From: Pseudanabaena sp. lw0831
Lineage (GTDB): Bacteria > Cyanobacteriota > Cyanobacteriia > Pseudanabaenales > Pseudanabaenaceae
Length of the DNA stretch: 64,000 nt
Assembly: GCF_016584665.1 (NCBI RefSeq)
Contig: NZ_BBJB01000002.1
Location: forward strand, 1 to 64,000
Reading direction: 5' to 3'
In this document: piece by piece, positions 40,946 through 50,500 of the stretch
How the letters are laid out: each line of letters begins with the position of its first letter
How positions within the stretch are numbered: the first letter of the stretch is position 1
Translations under genes and position numbers: made by a program
The notes under the pieces: model-generated
What the model saw: the letters and a program-made list of their open reading frames with translations, nothing else
What the model was told of the DNA's origin: nothing
Database searches by the model: none

Positions 40946-42214
40946 TCACGAAATCGTGATTTTAGGGCTGTTGTACCAATTGTAAGTTGGACTGTCAGGA
41001 TCGTCATCCACACCCAACTTACTCTCCGCACCATCAATTCGCATCCGCACCAAATACTCACCCGCCTTGACATTCGTAATTAGGATCTCAATTGTGGAGC
41101 TAGTATCAGGTAGAGGTGGACGATCGAATAGATAGACAGAAGGACTATCAGCCGTCCATTCATTCAGGGCTAAAACTACTTTCTGCTTCTCCCGCACTAG
41201 CACATCTAACTGCACCACCACCACCGCCGATCGCAAGTCTTCTTCGATCGCTTCTAGTTGAGTCACAGTCACACTCACAATCGTCGGACATAGTACAAAT
41301 GGCATCACATTCGAGGCGATCGCATTGGTAATCAATGGCGAAGTGCTACTAATGCGATGGATGACTTGCAAACTCTGTACTCCCGCTTGGATTTGTGGTA
41401 GAACCATATCCGCAAGCGAAAAAGTGATTTCGCGATCCTGCACCGAAGTTGGCGTAATTACCAAATCCCCAACATGGATTTCTACAGTCTGGCTCTGGAG
41501 AGATCGCCCACGAACGATCATTACACTACCGATCACAATCGGCTCAAATCGACTGCCCTGAGCCACAACTTGCTCAATATAGGGCGAAGCAGGAAACGGA
41601 ACCAGCCCCGCGGGTGAAGCATCGCGAATTGGCAAGGCTCTCTGAAAGTTTTCCCGACCTTCGACAATCACTAGACAAGCTCGATAGGCGATCGATAACA
41701 CATAGGGAACTTGATAAAATACTGACCAAGCTTTAGATAAATCTTCAAGCGAAATATCTATTGGCACAATATTGATCTGTTGAATCTGATCGGCAAGATC
41801 GGAATCCAACAGAAATGGAAATGTCGAATCATTGCAAGTCGAACGAATCATTTCAGTGGTAAGAATTCGTTTGTCCGCAAGGGTGCTTACTACGCTTCCT
41901 AATACTCTTTGTGGCTGTAGTTCTGCATCATTGCCATAGCAACTCATCATGTAACAAAGATCGACAGCCACTTGACGATTGAGAGGATTGCCCTTGGTGC
42001 GATTGGGCGTAGAGTCATAGTTGGCTAGTGAAGGATTGCTGGTTACTTGGTATAGAAAGATATTTACTCCCACCTCAGGCGCACCTGTGGAAATCCCCCC
42101 TGGAGGTAAAGTAGTAGCTCGCGCACCTTCAATATCCTGTTGAATGACTGACTGCAATACCCGTTGCAATGTAGCCGTTACCGTCGCGATCGCTAAATAA
42201 TTACTCATCTCCAC
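40946..42214 (-). CDS. DUF4255 (Pvc16-type) tail terminator of a contractile injection system
   Basis: A 422-residue protein. The N-terminal 200 residues are the Pvc16/DUF4255 domain: YLAIATVTATLQRVLQSVI, then VGVNIFLYQVTSNPSLANYD and NRQVAVDLCYMMSCYG. In eCIS particles this protein caps the sheath-tube end. The C-terminal half contains alternating strands resembling Ig-like IPT domains (IVRGRSLQSQTVEIHVGDLV). The start overlaps the upstream regulator gene by 14 bases, so the two are co-translated. It lies opposite to the sheath operon across a short divergent region. Confidence 0.88.
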   Translation of the reverse strand: MEMSNYLAIATVTATLQRVLQSVIQQDIEGARATTLPPGGISTGAPEVGVNIFLYQVTSNPSLANYDSTPNRTKGNPLNRQVAVDLCYMMSCYGNDAELQPQRVLGSVVSTLADKRILTTEMIRSTCNDSTFPFLLDSDLADQIQQINIVPIDISLEDLSKAWSVFYQVPYVLSIAYRACLVIVEGRENFQRALPIRDASPAGLVPFPASPYIEQVVAQGSRFEPIVIGSVMIVRGRSLQSQTVEIHVGDLVITPTSVQDREITFSLADMVLPQIQAGVQSLQVIHRISSTSPLITNAIASNVMPFVLCPTIVSVTVTQLEAIEEDLRSAVVVVQLDVLVREKQKVVLALNEWTADSPSVYLFDRPPLPDTSSTIEILITNVKAGEYLVRMRIDGAESKLGVDDDPDSPTYNWYNSPKITIS

Positions 42215-42899
42215 TCACCAAACCTAATTTCAACGCCCTGACGATCGCCTGTGTGCGGCTAGCCACACCTAACTTCTCAAATACACTAGTGAGATGCGCT
42301 TTGACTGTGGCGATCGTCACATGTAGATAGCGAGAAATATCTTCGTTTGATGCTCCTTTAATGAGCCAGTTCAATACCTCCTGTTCGCGATCGGTAAGAT
42401 GGATTGTGGAATGCCCCTGTAGCGATCGCCCTGCATAAAAATGAAAAATCCGAAAGAAGCTCGTTGCAATATCGGGTGGCAAAAAGATTTCATCATTCAT
42501 AACCGTCGAGATTGCCTCATAAAGTTGACTGCCAATGCGATCTTTCGCCACATACCCTCTTGCTCCCAATTGCATTGCTCTAAATACTAATTCATCTTCA
42601 CGATTCGCAGACAAAATTAAAACTTTGCCATGATAATCTAACTTTTTGAGATCCATCAGCACTTTTAGCCCACTATCTTCGGGTGATTTTAAATCCAGTT
42701 TTACATCTAAAAGAATTAATGCAGGCTTCTGCTCGACTACCAGTTTGATTGCTTGGTCGCAAGAGGTAGCTTCCCCAACAATTTTAAACTGGAGATAACA
42801 ATCATCACTATAAAAACTTAGCAGTGTGTGTAACCCGCGACGGAAATTGGAGTCATTTTCTACCAATAAAACCGATACTATCTGAGCCGTTGTTGTCAT
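42201..42899 (-). CDS. NarL/LuxR-type response regulator
   Basis: A 232-residue protein. The receiver has VENDS for the acidic pair, LILLDVKLDL for the phosphoacceptor, Ser in LILSANR and Lys in YVAKDRI. The LuxR helix-turn-helix is LTDREQEVLNWLIKGASNE, then ISRYLHVTIATVKAHLTSVF. It is immediately upstream of and overlapping the DUF4255 cap gene and divergent from the sheath operon, so it is the best candidate regulator of the injection system. No cognate kinase is adjacent. Confidence 0.9.
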   Translation of the reverse strand: MTTTAQIVSVLLVENDSNFRRGLHTLLSFYSDDCYLQFKIVGEATSCDQAIKLVVEQKPALILLDVKLDLKSPEDSGLKVLMDLKKLDYHGKVLILSANREDELVFRAMQLGARGYVAKDRIGSQLYEAISTVMNDEIFLPPDIATSFFRIFHFYAGRSLQGHSTIHLTDREQEVLNWLIKGASNEDISRYLHVTIATVKAHLTSVFEKLGVASRTQAIVRALKLGLVSGDE

Positions 42900-42930
42900 A
42901 GATCATTTGCTATAGATCTTTATCTAGAAG

Positions 42931-43036
42931 TAAGTAGCTAAGCATAATTAAATATAAAATCCCAAAATCTGTACCGCTCGCGTAGCGGGCGGTACAGATT
43001 TTAGTTTTGGTTTTTTAATTATGCTGAGTTACTTAT
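42931..43036. mobile_element. MITE-like element, GTAGCTAAGCA type, copy 2
   Basis: The outer ends TAAGTAGCTAAGCATAATTA and TAATTATGCTGAGTTACTTA are inverted repeats. The centre is an AAAATCTGTACCGC stem. It shares ends and centre with 1591-1694. It fills most of the divergent promoter region of the injection-system operons and may supply or disturb control signals. Confidence 0.65.
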
Positions 43037-43123
43037 TTAGAAGTATAGACTAAAGTCTAATAACCCTTAATTTTGATCATCCCTACTGTATACGTCTATA
43101 GACATAGTTATTACGGGTGGCAT

Positions 43124-44833
43124 ATGGCACTAGACTACTTCGCCCCGGGCGTATACGTCGAAGAGGTTGATAAAGGCAGTCGTCCCATTGAAGGCATCAG
43201 CCTCAGTGTGGCAGGTTTTATCGGGTTTACCGAAGACGTACGCGGAGATGCTGAGCTTTTTAAACCAATGATGGTCACATCATGGGATCAATACCGTGAA
43301 TACTTCGCAGCCCCTGGTTCCGATGGATACACTGACTTTGATGCTTACTTGCCCTTCGCCGTTAATGGTTGGTTCGTTAATGGTGGTGGACGTTGCTGGG
43401 TGTCTAGCATCGGCACAAAACTTCCCGGATCTGAGCCTCCAGCCCCTGAGGCAACTGCACTTCGGATTGGCACATCGAACAACAAGCCCACCTTGATGTT
43501 TAACATCAAGCCAGCCCCAGCCTCTGAAAGCCAGTTAGCGCTTCCTTCGACCAGCGATCGCATCAAAGTCATCATTCAAGAAAGCACTCCCAAACCCTTG
43601 CCTGAAGATGCTCCTGCCGATACCGAGCCACCCCTAAATACTGGTGAATTTTTCAACGTAATCGTTGTCCAAGGTGGACAAGAACTGGAAAAATACGAGC
43701 ATGTCTCGATGAATCCACAGGTAGCTACAGCTGTCGCTGACTATGTTGTAACCGCGATCGCTGATTCAGAATATGTCACCATCGCCGATATCTCCACCAG
43801 TGGACAACCTCTCTCTCGTCGCCCCGCCAATGGTGCTTATGAAATTGCACCACCGCCTTATATTTCCTCGATCGATCGCTTTGCTCGCGACTTGCTAGGA
43901 CAAAGAGACGATCGCACTGGCATTCAAGGCATGTTTGAAATCGATGAAACGGCGATGATTGCCTGCCCAGATCTAATGCGCGTCTATGAAGCAGGTTTGA
44001 TCGACATCGATCAAGTACATGGTGTCATGGAAATGATGCTCAGCATGTGCGAAAACTCCTTCCCAGGTCCCGCCTTCCGCATGGCAGTAATCGATCCTCC
44101 TCCGATCAAGCCATCCAAAGGCATGGAAGCTGTATCTCCCGATCGCCAAAAGCCTCAAGACGTAGCCCAATGGTTGAGCATGTTCAACCGCCGTTCCATG
44201 TTTGGCGCACTCTACTACCCTTGGATCAAAGTCGCCAACCCTCGCAAAGGCGGCAAACCATCCTACGTTCCACCCTGTGGACATGTTATGGGGCTTTGGT
44301 GTCGCACTGACCAATCACGCGGTATCTTCAAAGCTCCTGCTAACGACACCCCTAGAGGCGTTCTTGGCTTAGCCTACGAAACCAATATGCGTGAGCAAGA
44401 AATGCTCAACCCCATCGGCATCAATTGCATCCGTAACTTTGCCAGCTACAATCGTGGCTTCAAGGTATGGGGCGCACGCACCTTGGTCGAGCCAGACAAC
44501 ATTCAATGGCGCTACATCAGTGTCCGCCGCTTGATTAGCTATATTGAGAAATCGATTGAAATTGGTACTCAATGGGTTGTCTTTGAACCCAACGACACCG
44601 ACTTGTGGGCAAGAGTAACCCGTACCGTCAGTAACTTCCTCGAAGGACTTTGGCGGAATGGAGCATTATTTGGCGGCGCATCATCAGAAGCGTTTTATGT
44701 CAAATGTGATGCCACTCTCAATACCCACGAAACCATGATGATGGGTCGTTTATATATTGAAGTCGGTATTTGTCCTGTCCGTCCTGCTGAATTTGTGATC
44801 TTCCGCGTCAGTCAGTGGTCACCTAACAGTTAA
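43124..44833 (+). CDS. Contractile injection system sheath protein
   Basis: A 569-residue protein of the phage tail sheath superfamily. The opening LDYFAPGVYVEEVDKGSRPI and SVAGFIGFTEDVRGDAE are typical, as is the C-terminal domain (VVFEPNDTDLWARVTRTVSN then FLEGLWRNGALFGG, ending in a EFVIFRVSQ-type strand). Sheath subunits contract to drive the inner tube through a membrane. The ATG at 43124 follows an ACGGGTGGC site; the 17 codons upstream are not conserved. It is followed by three tube genes on the same strand, so this is the start of the structural operon. Confidence 0.92.
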   Translation: MALDYFAPGVYVEEVDKGSRPIEGISLSVAGFIGFTEDVRGDAELFKPMMVTSWDQYREYFAAPGSDGYTDFDAYLPFAVNGWFVNGGGRCWVSSIGTKLPGSEPPAPEATALRIGTSNNKPTLMFNIKPAPASESQLALPSTSDRIKVIIQESTPKPLPEDAPADTEPPLNTGEFFNVIVVQGGQELEKYEHVSMNPQVATAVADYVVTAIADSEYVTIADISTSGQPLSRRPANGAYEIAPPPYISSIDRFARDLLGQRDDRTGIQGMFEIDETAMIACPDLMRVYEAGLIDIDQVHGVMEMMLSMCENSFPGPAFRMAVIDPPPIKPSKGMEAVSPDRQKPQDVAQWLSMFNRRSMFGALYYPWIKVANPRKGGKPSYVPPCGHVMGLWCRTDQSRGIFKAPANDTPRGVLGLAYETNMREQEMLNPIGINCIRNFASYNRGFKVWGARTLVEPDNIQWRYISVRRLISYIEKSIEIGTQWVVFEPNDTDLWARVTRTVSNFLEGLWRNGALFGGASSEAFYVKCDATLNTHETMMMGRLYIEVGICPVRPAEFVIFRVSQWSPNS

Positions 44834-44842
44834 CGATTTATT

Positions 44843-44871
44843 AAGAAGAACACCCATAGGGTGTTCTTCTT
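44843..44871. terminator. Hairpin after sheath gene
   Basis: AAGAAGAACACCC and GGTGTTCTTCTT surround ATAG, ten bases beyond the sheath stop, followed by TATATAAA. A terminator or processing site would set sheath and tube mRNA levels apart. Confidence 0.6.
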
Positions 44872-44906
44872 ATATAAACCCCTAAAATTTGTGTTAGTCA
44901 TGCAAT

Positions 44907-44947
44907 GTAATTGTGTTGTGAGCGCCTCGCTCCCGCAACACAATTAC
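44907..44947. repeat. Second hairpin between sheath and tube genes
   Basis: GTAATTGTGTTG and CAACACAATTAC enclose 17 bases. The 257 bases between the two genes hold no ORF; these two hairpins are all that was seen, and the tube operon may have its own promoter after them. Confidence 0.55.
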
Positions 44948-45090
44948 TAAAAAAACTACTTTGCAACACTACCAAATTTATTTATCGCTTTTTTAAGATT
45001 TATGCTGCAATTCTTACCGATTGATAGCTTTAGATTTTAAAATAGTTATTTATCAGCACAAACCTGTAAATCAGATTTCAAGGAGGAAGA

Positions 45091-45564
45091 ATGGCAGAAC
45101 TTAAACCAATTCCTACTAGTCGATACTATGTAGAATTTGCTGGGTTGGAAGAAAAACTAATTAAAAGTGTATCTGAAGTTAGTTTTACAGGGCAAACCGC
45201 AGGGCATGAAAAGCCACTAGCATCCACTAAGGGCGGCAAAACCCTTTGGCAAAGTACATCGGCAGGTTTTGAAGAAAACCCCAATGTTACGATTGAAGTC
45301 TATGTTACCGAAGGGGATATGTCCTTCTACAATTGGTTCCTAGCCACCATGCCTAAAAGTGAAGGAGGCAAAGGAGAGTGGTCAAAGAACCGTAAGAATG
45401 GTTCAATCACTGCTTACGACAGCGAAGATGCAGAGGTAATTCGTTGGGATCTAATCAACTGTTGGGCTAAATCTTACAAAGTAAGTGATTTTAGCTCTGA
45501 AAGTAAAGATTTAGCGGTCGAAACCTACGAAATTATCGCTGAACAAATCAACCGAGTGAAGTAG
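45091..45564 (+). CDS. Tail-tube protein (gp19 family), first copy
   Basis: A 157-residue protein of the T4 gp19 / Pvc tube family. The opening SRYYVEFAGLEEKLIKSVSE and the strands EENPNVTIEVYVTEGDM match. The C-terminal YKVSDFSSESKDLAVETYEI is characteristic of this family. It forms the inner tube in which cargo is carried. A perfect AAGGAGG site precedes the ATG. It is followed by two paralogues that diverge from it, as in other eCIS loci where one copy polymerises and others cap or adapt. Confidence 0.9.
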   Translation: MAELKPIPTSRYYVEFAGLEEKLIKSVSEVSFTGQTAGHEKPLASTKGGKTLWQSTSAGFEENPNVTIEVYVTEGDMSFYNWFLATMPKSEGGKGEWSKNRKNGSITAYDSEDAEVIRWDLINCWAKSYKVSDFSSESKDLAVETYEIIAEQINRVK

Positions 45565-45616
45565 ATTCGCTTACATTTCGTCTATGGCATTATTAAAATT
45601 TTGAGGGCATAAAAAT

Positions 45617-46090
45617 ATGGCAAAAGGTGAAATTTTAGCCTCTTCTAAATATTACTTTAGCTTAACGGGGCTGGAGGACTTGGTTGTGAAAAAGGTGAGT
45701 GGTATTGGCTCCACTCTCCAAACGGCAGGAGACAGTAAGTCCTATGGAGTATCGAAAGGCGCTAAATCAGTAATTCAAGCTACTGTTACAGGTTCAACTA
45801 ATAGCAAGCTCACTGTTGAGTTTGTCTGTACTGTCGGTGACGATCGCCTGATCAAATGGTACAGTAACTCGCATTCTGAATCATTTGCAGGTGGTGGAAC
45901 TCAAACCAAGGGCGAGCGCAAAACTGGTACAATTACTCTTTACAATCAGGGCGGTGAGGCTGCTGCGACTTGGGAAGTGACTGGAGTCATGCCTGCCAGC
46001 TACAAGTCAATTAAGCTAGAAGCTGGTTCTGAAGGACTAGCCACCGAGACGATTGAATTTGTATATGAGACTTTGCACCGCAAAACTTAA
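45617..46090 (+). CDS. Tail-tube protein (gp19 family), second copy
   Basis: A 157-residue paralogue of the preceding gene. The phrases SSKYYFSLTGLEDLVVKKVS and YGVSKGAKSVIQATVTG align with the tube family. The segment YKSIKLEAGSEGLATETIEF near the C-terminus corresponds to the first copy's YKVSDF. It may be the adaptor next to the baseplate. It is 52 bases downstream of the first tube gene. Sequence similarity to the first copy is moderate, so this is not a recent duplication. Confidence 0.87.
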   Translation: MAKGEILASSKYYFSLTGLEDLVVKKVSGIGSTLQTAGDSKSYGVSKGAKSVIQATVTGSTNSKLTVEFVCTVGDDRLIKWYSNSHSESFAGGGTQTKGERKTGTITLYNQGGEAAATWEVTGVMPASYKSIKLEAGSEGLATETIEFVYETLHRKT

Positions 46091-46150
46091 AAAACAGGGA
46101 TGAGTGGTGCTGAGCATCACTCATCCTAAAATTTGCAAGAAGGTAATTTC

Positions 46151-46642
46151 ATGGCAGACGAACCGCAAATAGAATTTTTAGCTAATTCTAAATTTTATGT
46201 AGAAATTACTTTGCAGGGTAGTCTCGAAAAAATTGACGGCTACTTTATGGAATGTAGTGGGTTTTCGCGCAGTCAGGAAGCAATTGAAATTGTTGAAGTC
46301 ACTCCGCAAGTATGGGGCAAGAGCAGTTCGACGAAAGGACGCGTTGTCCGTACAAAGCTACCTGGAAATGTCAAAAGCGAGAATATTACGCTCAAACAAG
46401 GGCTGAATATTTCCATGACCATGTGGAATTGGTTAAAAGCCGTTGAAAATGGTAACTGGGCGCAACAACTCCGAGATGGTGATATCACTATTTACGATCA
46501 ATCTTCTACAGAAAAAGCAAGATTTCGATTTAATGGCGCTTGGCCGATGCGTTACAAAGTGTCAGACTTTAAAGCTGATGGTAGCGAATTTGCGATTACT
46601 GAGGTAGAGTTATGCGTCAGGGACTTTTTACGCATTAGTTAA
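46151..46642 (+). CDS. Tail-tube protein (gp19 family), third copy
   Basis: A 163-residue protein of the same family. NSKFYVEITLQGSLEKIDGY, MTMWNWLKAVENGNW and YKVSDFKADGSEFAITEVEL are typical of the tube-adaptor copy. The ATG at 46151 follows AGAAGG; the ORF begins six codons earlier. Three gp19-type genes in a row fit the eCIS layout in which tube, tube-initiator and adaptor are separate subunits. Confidence 0.87.
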   Translation: MADEPQIEFLANSKFYVEITLQGSLEKIDGYFMECSGFSRSQEAIEIVEVTPQVWGKSSSTKGRVVRTKLPGNVKSENITLKQGLNISMTMWNWLKAVENGNWAQQLRDGDITIYDQSSTEKARFRFNGAWPMRYKVSDFKADGSEFAITEVELCVRDFLRIS

Positions 46643-46682
46643 TAGATTAATTAAACGCTTATGGTTAAAATATGGTTCAAAT

Positions 46683-47021
46683 ATGATTCAAACAGAGTTT
46701 GAATTTACGTTACCCAAGGGTTATGTGGATGGTGATGGCAATCTGCATCGTAAAGGTGTAATGCGTTTGTCTAGAGCGATCGATGAGATTGTACCAATGC
46801 GTGATCCGCGTGTAAGGAGTAATCCTGCTTATGCAACTGTAATTATTTTAGCTAGAGTAATTATTAAATTAGGGGGATTAGAAGAAATTAGTTCGATGGT
46901 AATCGAAAATTTATTCGCTAGCGATCTCAGTTATTTACAAAAGTTTTATCGACAGATTAATGAGCTAGAAGATGCAGAATGGAGTGGGTTACCTGAAGAG
47001 ACAGAACATCCTGCTAGCTGA
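46683..47021 (+). CDS. Tail assembly chaperone-like protein of injection system
   Basis: A 112-residue protein. TEFEFTLPKGYVDGDGNLHR, then KGVMRLSRAIDEIVPMRDPR, is the phrase found in the small gene that follows the gp19 genes of eCIS loci. The helical C-terminus ENLFASDLSYLQKFYRQIN is typical. It is probably a tube-assembly factor rather than a structural subunit. The operon ends here; no LysM, spike, gp25 or AAA+ gene follows within the window. Confidence 0.8.
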   Translation: MIQTEFEFTLPKGYVDGDGNLHRKGVMRLSRAIDEIVPMRDPRVRSNPAYATVIILARVIIKLGGLEEISSMVIENLFASDLSYLQKFYRQINELEDAEWSGLPEETEHPAS

Positions 47022-47094
47022 GATATCTACAAAAGATAAGATATAGCACTTTGTCCAGATCTTATCTTGCAGTACTTTCCGATCAAATGAATCA

Positions 47095-47144
47095 CAATAA
47101 ATTTTTAAAAGTGTGGCAAAGCCACACTTTTAAAAATTTTATTG
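47095..47144. terminator. Hairpin GTGGC-AAA-GCCAC after injection-system operon
   Basis: Arms CAATAAATTTTTAAAAGTGT and complement, with one bulged base, flank the GGC-AAA-GCC core. Arms and flanks (GATCAAATGAATCA, TTTGGATTTGAG) match the hairpin at 615-679. It lies between the convergent injection operon and a minus-strand gene. Confidence 0.7.
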
Positions 47145-47549
47145 GTTTGGATTTGAGATCAAAGTGTTATCAGAAACTTTAGCGATTTCTTGTAATATCT
47201 GGTCAAACACTTTCCTTAAGATTAGCTTTTCCGTGGAAAACACATGGGGAACTTCATCGACATCATCCAAAGAATTACTATCTAAAACTAGACAGCTTTC
47301 GCAATCAGCCATCAGCCATTCTAGTTGGAGTAACGCCTCGCGATCACCTAATTCGCTGCTATAGCCCTCTCGAAATTCAAGCTCTATATCTGAGTCGTAA
47401 CCATCAACGGGAATAAAAGCAGTTAATTTTGCATGATAACGAAGATTAAACTCTACAGCATATCCCAGCTTGATTAAGATCTTTTCTAACAATGTATAAG
47501 TAAGCATATTAAGGTTGATCCTAAACTGGTGGGGCTCCATCGATCGCAT
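47139..47549 (-). CDS. Hypothetical protein, about 137 aa
   Basis: Not recognised. It is a soluble protein with alternating strands (FNLRYHAKLTAFIPVDGYDS) and an acidic C-terminus. The longer frame starts with TTG at 47600 and overlaps the end of the WD40 gene by 17 bases; the ATG at 47549 is preferred, with 47540 also possible. Its closeness to the NB-ARC-WD40 gene suggests a common transcript. The right arm of the palindrome overlaps its stop. Confidence 0.5.
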   Translation of the reverse strand: MRSMEPHQFRINLNMLTYTLLEKILIKLGYAVEFNLRYHAKLTAFIPVDGYDSDIELEFREGYSSELGDREALLQLEWLMADCESCLVLDSNSLDDVDEVPHVFSTEKLILRKVFDQILQEIAKVSDNTLISNPNQ

Positions 47550-47583
47550 CTTCAGCTTTACTATTATATCGTGGCGATCCCCT

Positions 47584-50500
47584 TTATAAAAAATCCTCAA
47601 TTGCGCCTAAAGCTTTGAGTGTAGATTTTTGAGCCTCAGTCAATCCCTTTACCTTAGCAATATTTGTATCTTCATAGGGTCTAGGAATTTTCAGCAATTT
47701 TAAACTCTTTCCAGTTTGAATATTCCAAAGCCGATTAGTCCCATCTTCGCCGCCACTAGCTAAAATTTGTCCTCCAGCACTAAAAATCACATCACCCATA
47801 TAACCAATCCCAAAATCTTCTTCCAAATTGGTTAAGTATTGATGAGTCTGTAAACACCAGAGCTTTATCCGTAAGGTATATCCACTGAATGCGAGGATCG
47901 GAGAAGTTGGACTTAGAGAAAGCGTCCAGATCGGAAACTGGCTTTGTATTGTCTTAGTACAAATTCCTGTTGCTAGATCCCAGAACTTGATTGAGCGATC
48001 TACACTGCCACTAATTAACATTCCCTCTTGACTAAAAGCTAAGCTTTCGATGCGATCGCTATGTCCCGCTAAAGTCATCAGACATTCAGGCGATCGCAGA
48101 TCCCAAATTTTAATCGTGCCATCCCAACTGCCACTAGCAAGGATTTCACCATTGGCATGAATCACTAAGGCTTGGATCGGACTGATATGACCGCACAAAG
48201 TATTTAAACATTCTCCCGTTTGCAGATGCCAAAGCTTAATTGTGCGATCGCCACTTCCTGAAATCAACATCTCGCCATTAGGAGAGAAAATCACAAATCT
48301 CACCCAAGTAGAATGTCCTTGGAGGATTTGGGCGCAGGTTCCATTTTTACTGTCAAAAATCTTGACCGTATGGTCATAGTTACCACAGGCAAAGGTTTGC
48401 TGGTCGGGGCTAAAGGCAACTTGCATCACTCCCGATGTACCCAGATCGAAATTTCTCAAACATTTTGCATTCTGCACATCCCAAACCCTGATGCTCTGTT
48501 CTTCATAACTAAATGAGAAGAGAAGATCGCCATCAGGACTAAAAACAACAGGTTTAGTAGCTCTATGATACCCCTGAATGGTTCTAATACATTGACCAGT
48601 TCCCACATCCCATAACTTCACAATCCGATCGTCGCTTCCACTAACTAACACCTTCGTATCGGGACTAAAGGCAACCGACCAAATGCGATTTTTGTGACCA
48701 TACAGAGTTCTAATTACTTCACCCGTACTCACTGACCAAAGCTTCACCGTTTCATCATCACCCGCACTCGCTAGCATTTGACCATCGGCACTGAAAGCGA
48801 TCGCCCAAATCTGTTTCTGATGCCCAGCGATCTCGCTCACAATTTGCCCCGTATTAACATCCCAAATCTTGATCAGACCATCTTCACCAGCACTAGCAAG
48901 CTGTCCTTCTAAACTATGAGCTTCGATTTGTGGCGCAAAGGCTAGGGAATAGACCGCATTAAAATCTACAATTGTCCGCCGACATTCTCCAGTTTGCACG
49001 CTCCATAGTTTAATGGTTCGATCTAAGCTGCAACTGGCAAGCATTTGACCATCAGGACTAAAGGCAACCGATCTCACGATCTGCTCGTGTCCCTCTAAGG
49101 TCATCAAGCATTTGCCTGTCTTGACTTTGGTAAGTTTGACTGTGCGATCGCCACCACAACTAGCAATCAGTCGATCGTCAGGACTAAAGGCAATGCTAGC
49201 AACCCCAAGCGCATGGGCTTCCATCGAAAGGAGACATTCTCCTGTTTTGACTTTCCACAGCTTAATTGTGCGATCAAGGCTACCGCTCGCAAGCGTTTTG
49301 CCATCATGACTGAAGGCAAGCGCAAATATAAATTCGCTATGGGCTTGGGTTTTGAAGAGTTGACTGCCATCAGTTACAAGCCATAGATAAATCCAACCCC
49401 TAACATCGCTAGTGGCTAAAATCTTGCCATCTGGACTAAAGGCAGTCGCCATCACACTACTAAAGGTCACGCGAAAAGCAGATTTAGACAGATCGCAGTT
49501 AGAGAAGTTCACTCGATGAAGTTCCACTTCTCTAAGGTCAGCTTGCCAAATCGATAAATTAGAGAAATCGTAACCCGTCAGATCTATATGCAGATAGCAG
49601 AGGAGATTCAGCAAATTGCCACCTGCATAGCCTTGCTTTGGTGGAATTTCTGTTTTAAGCCTCGTTAATGCTGCTGCGATCGCTTGATAGTCCACCTTAT
49701 CCGCAACAGACTGGAGGATAAAGCGAGTTTGAGCGTCGCGAATGTAATCTTTGGCAGTGGCTTCGATGAGAGCGTGACTATGGAGCAAATTCAGTTTCTG
49801 TTCAGCGCAGTTAATCTCCTGACAAATCTTTTCGATGAATTGATAATTGACATATTCCATCACTACAGGCTGGAGCGTAAATCCAGTAGCCGTAACTTCG
49901 AGCAGCGATCGCTTTTTCAATAATTCCAGAGTCGTGATTAGTCTTTGCTTGGATTCTCGCGATAGTAAGCTCTCCTTGAGACTGAGAATCGAAATTGGTT
50001 CGCGGGCGATCGCTAGCCAATACATCACCTCCTGCTCCGCTTCCGATAGTCTCAAAAATTGCCGATGGAGCAAATCCTGAATATCACCAAAGGTCAGTCC
50101 ACCTTCCCGCATTAAAGCTAGCATTTGGGCAACATCACCGCCCAGTAAATCACGAATCCCTGCGGCGACAATTTTCAGAGCTAGGGGATTGCCCGCATAA
50201 TGCGTGATAATTTCCTGCCATTCTGCATCATTCGCCGCAATAGATTCTCGCTCGAATATCTGCAATCCATCCTGTTGCGATAAGCCTGATAAATTTAGCG
50301 ATCGCACTTTGTCACCGATCAATCGCGATAGTTCGGGTGGTGTTTCGCGACTGGTCATCACCAAACAGCTTTGATGGCTACGTTCGCCGATATATCTCAG
50401 CAAATCGCCATAACCTTCATAACCAGATCGATAGTAATAGCGATCGCTCAGAATCGATTCCCAATTATCAATTACCAGCAAACATCGCCGCGCATCTAAA

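Noticed and set aside
43973-44314. 113-codon minus-strand frame inside the sheath gene
   Set aside because: Antisense shadow of a conserved sheath gene without a start signal.
40946-47021. Prophage
   Set aside because: No capsid, terminase, portal, integrase or lysis genes accompany the tail-like genes; sheath plus DUF4255 points to an eCIS.
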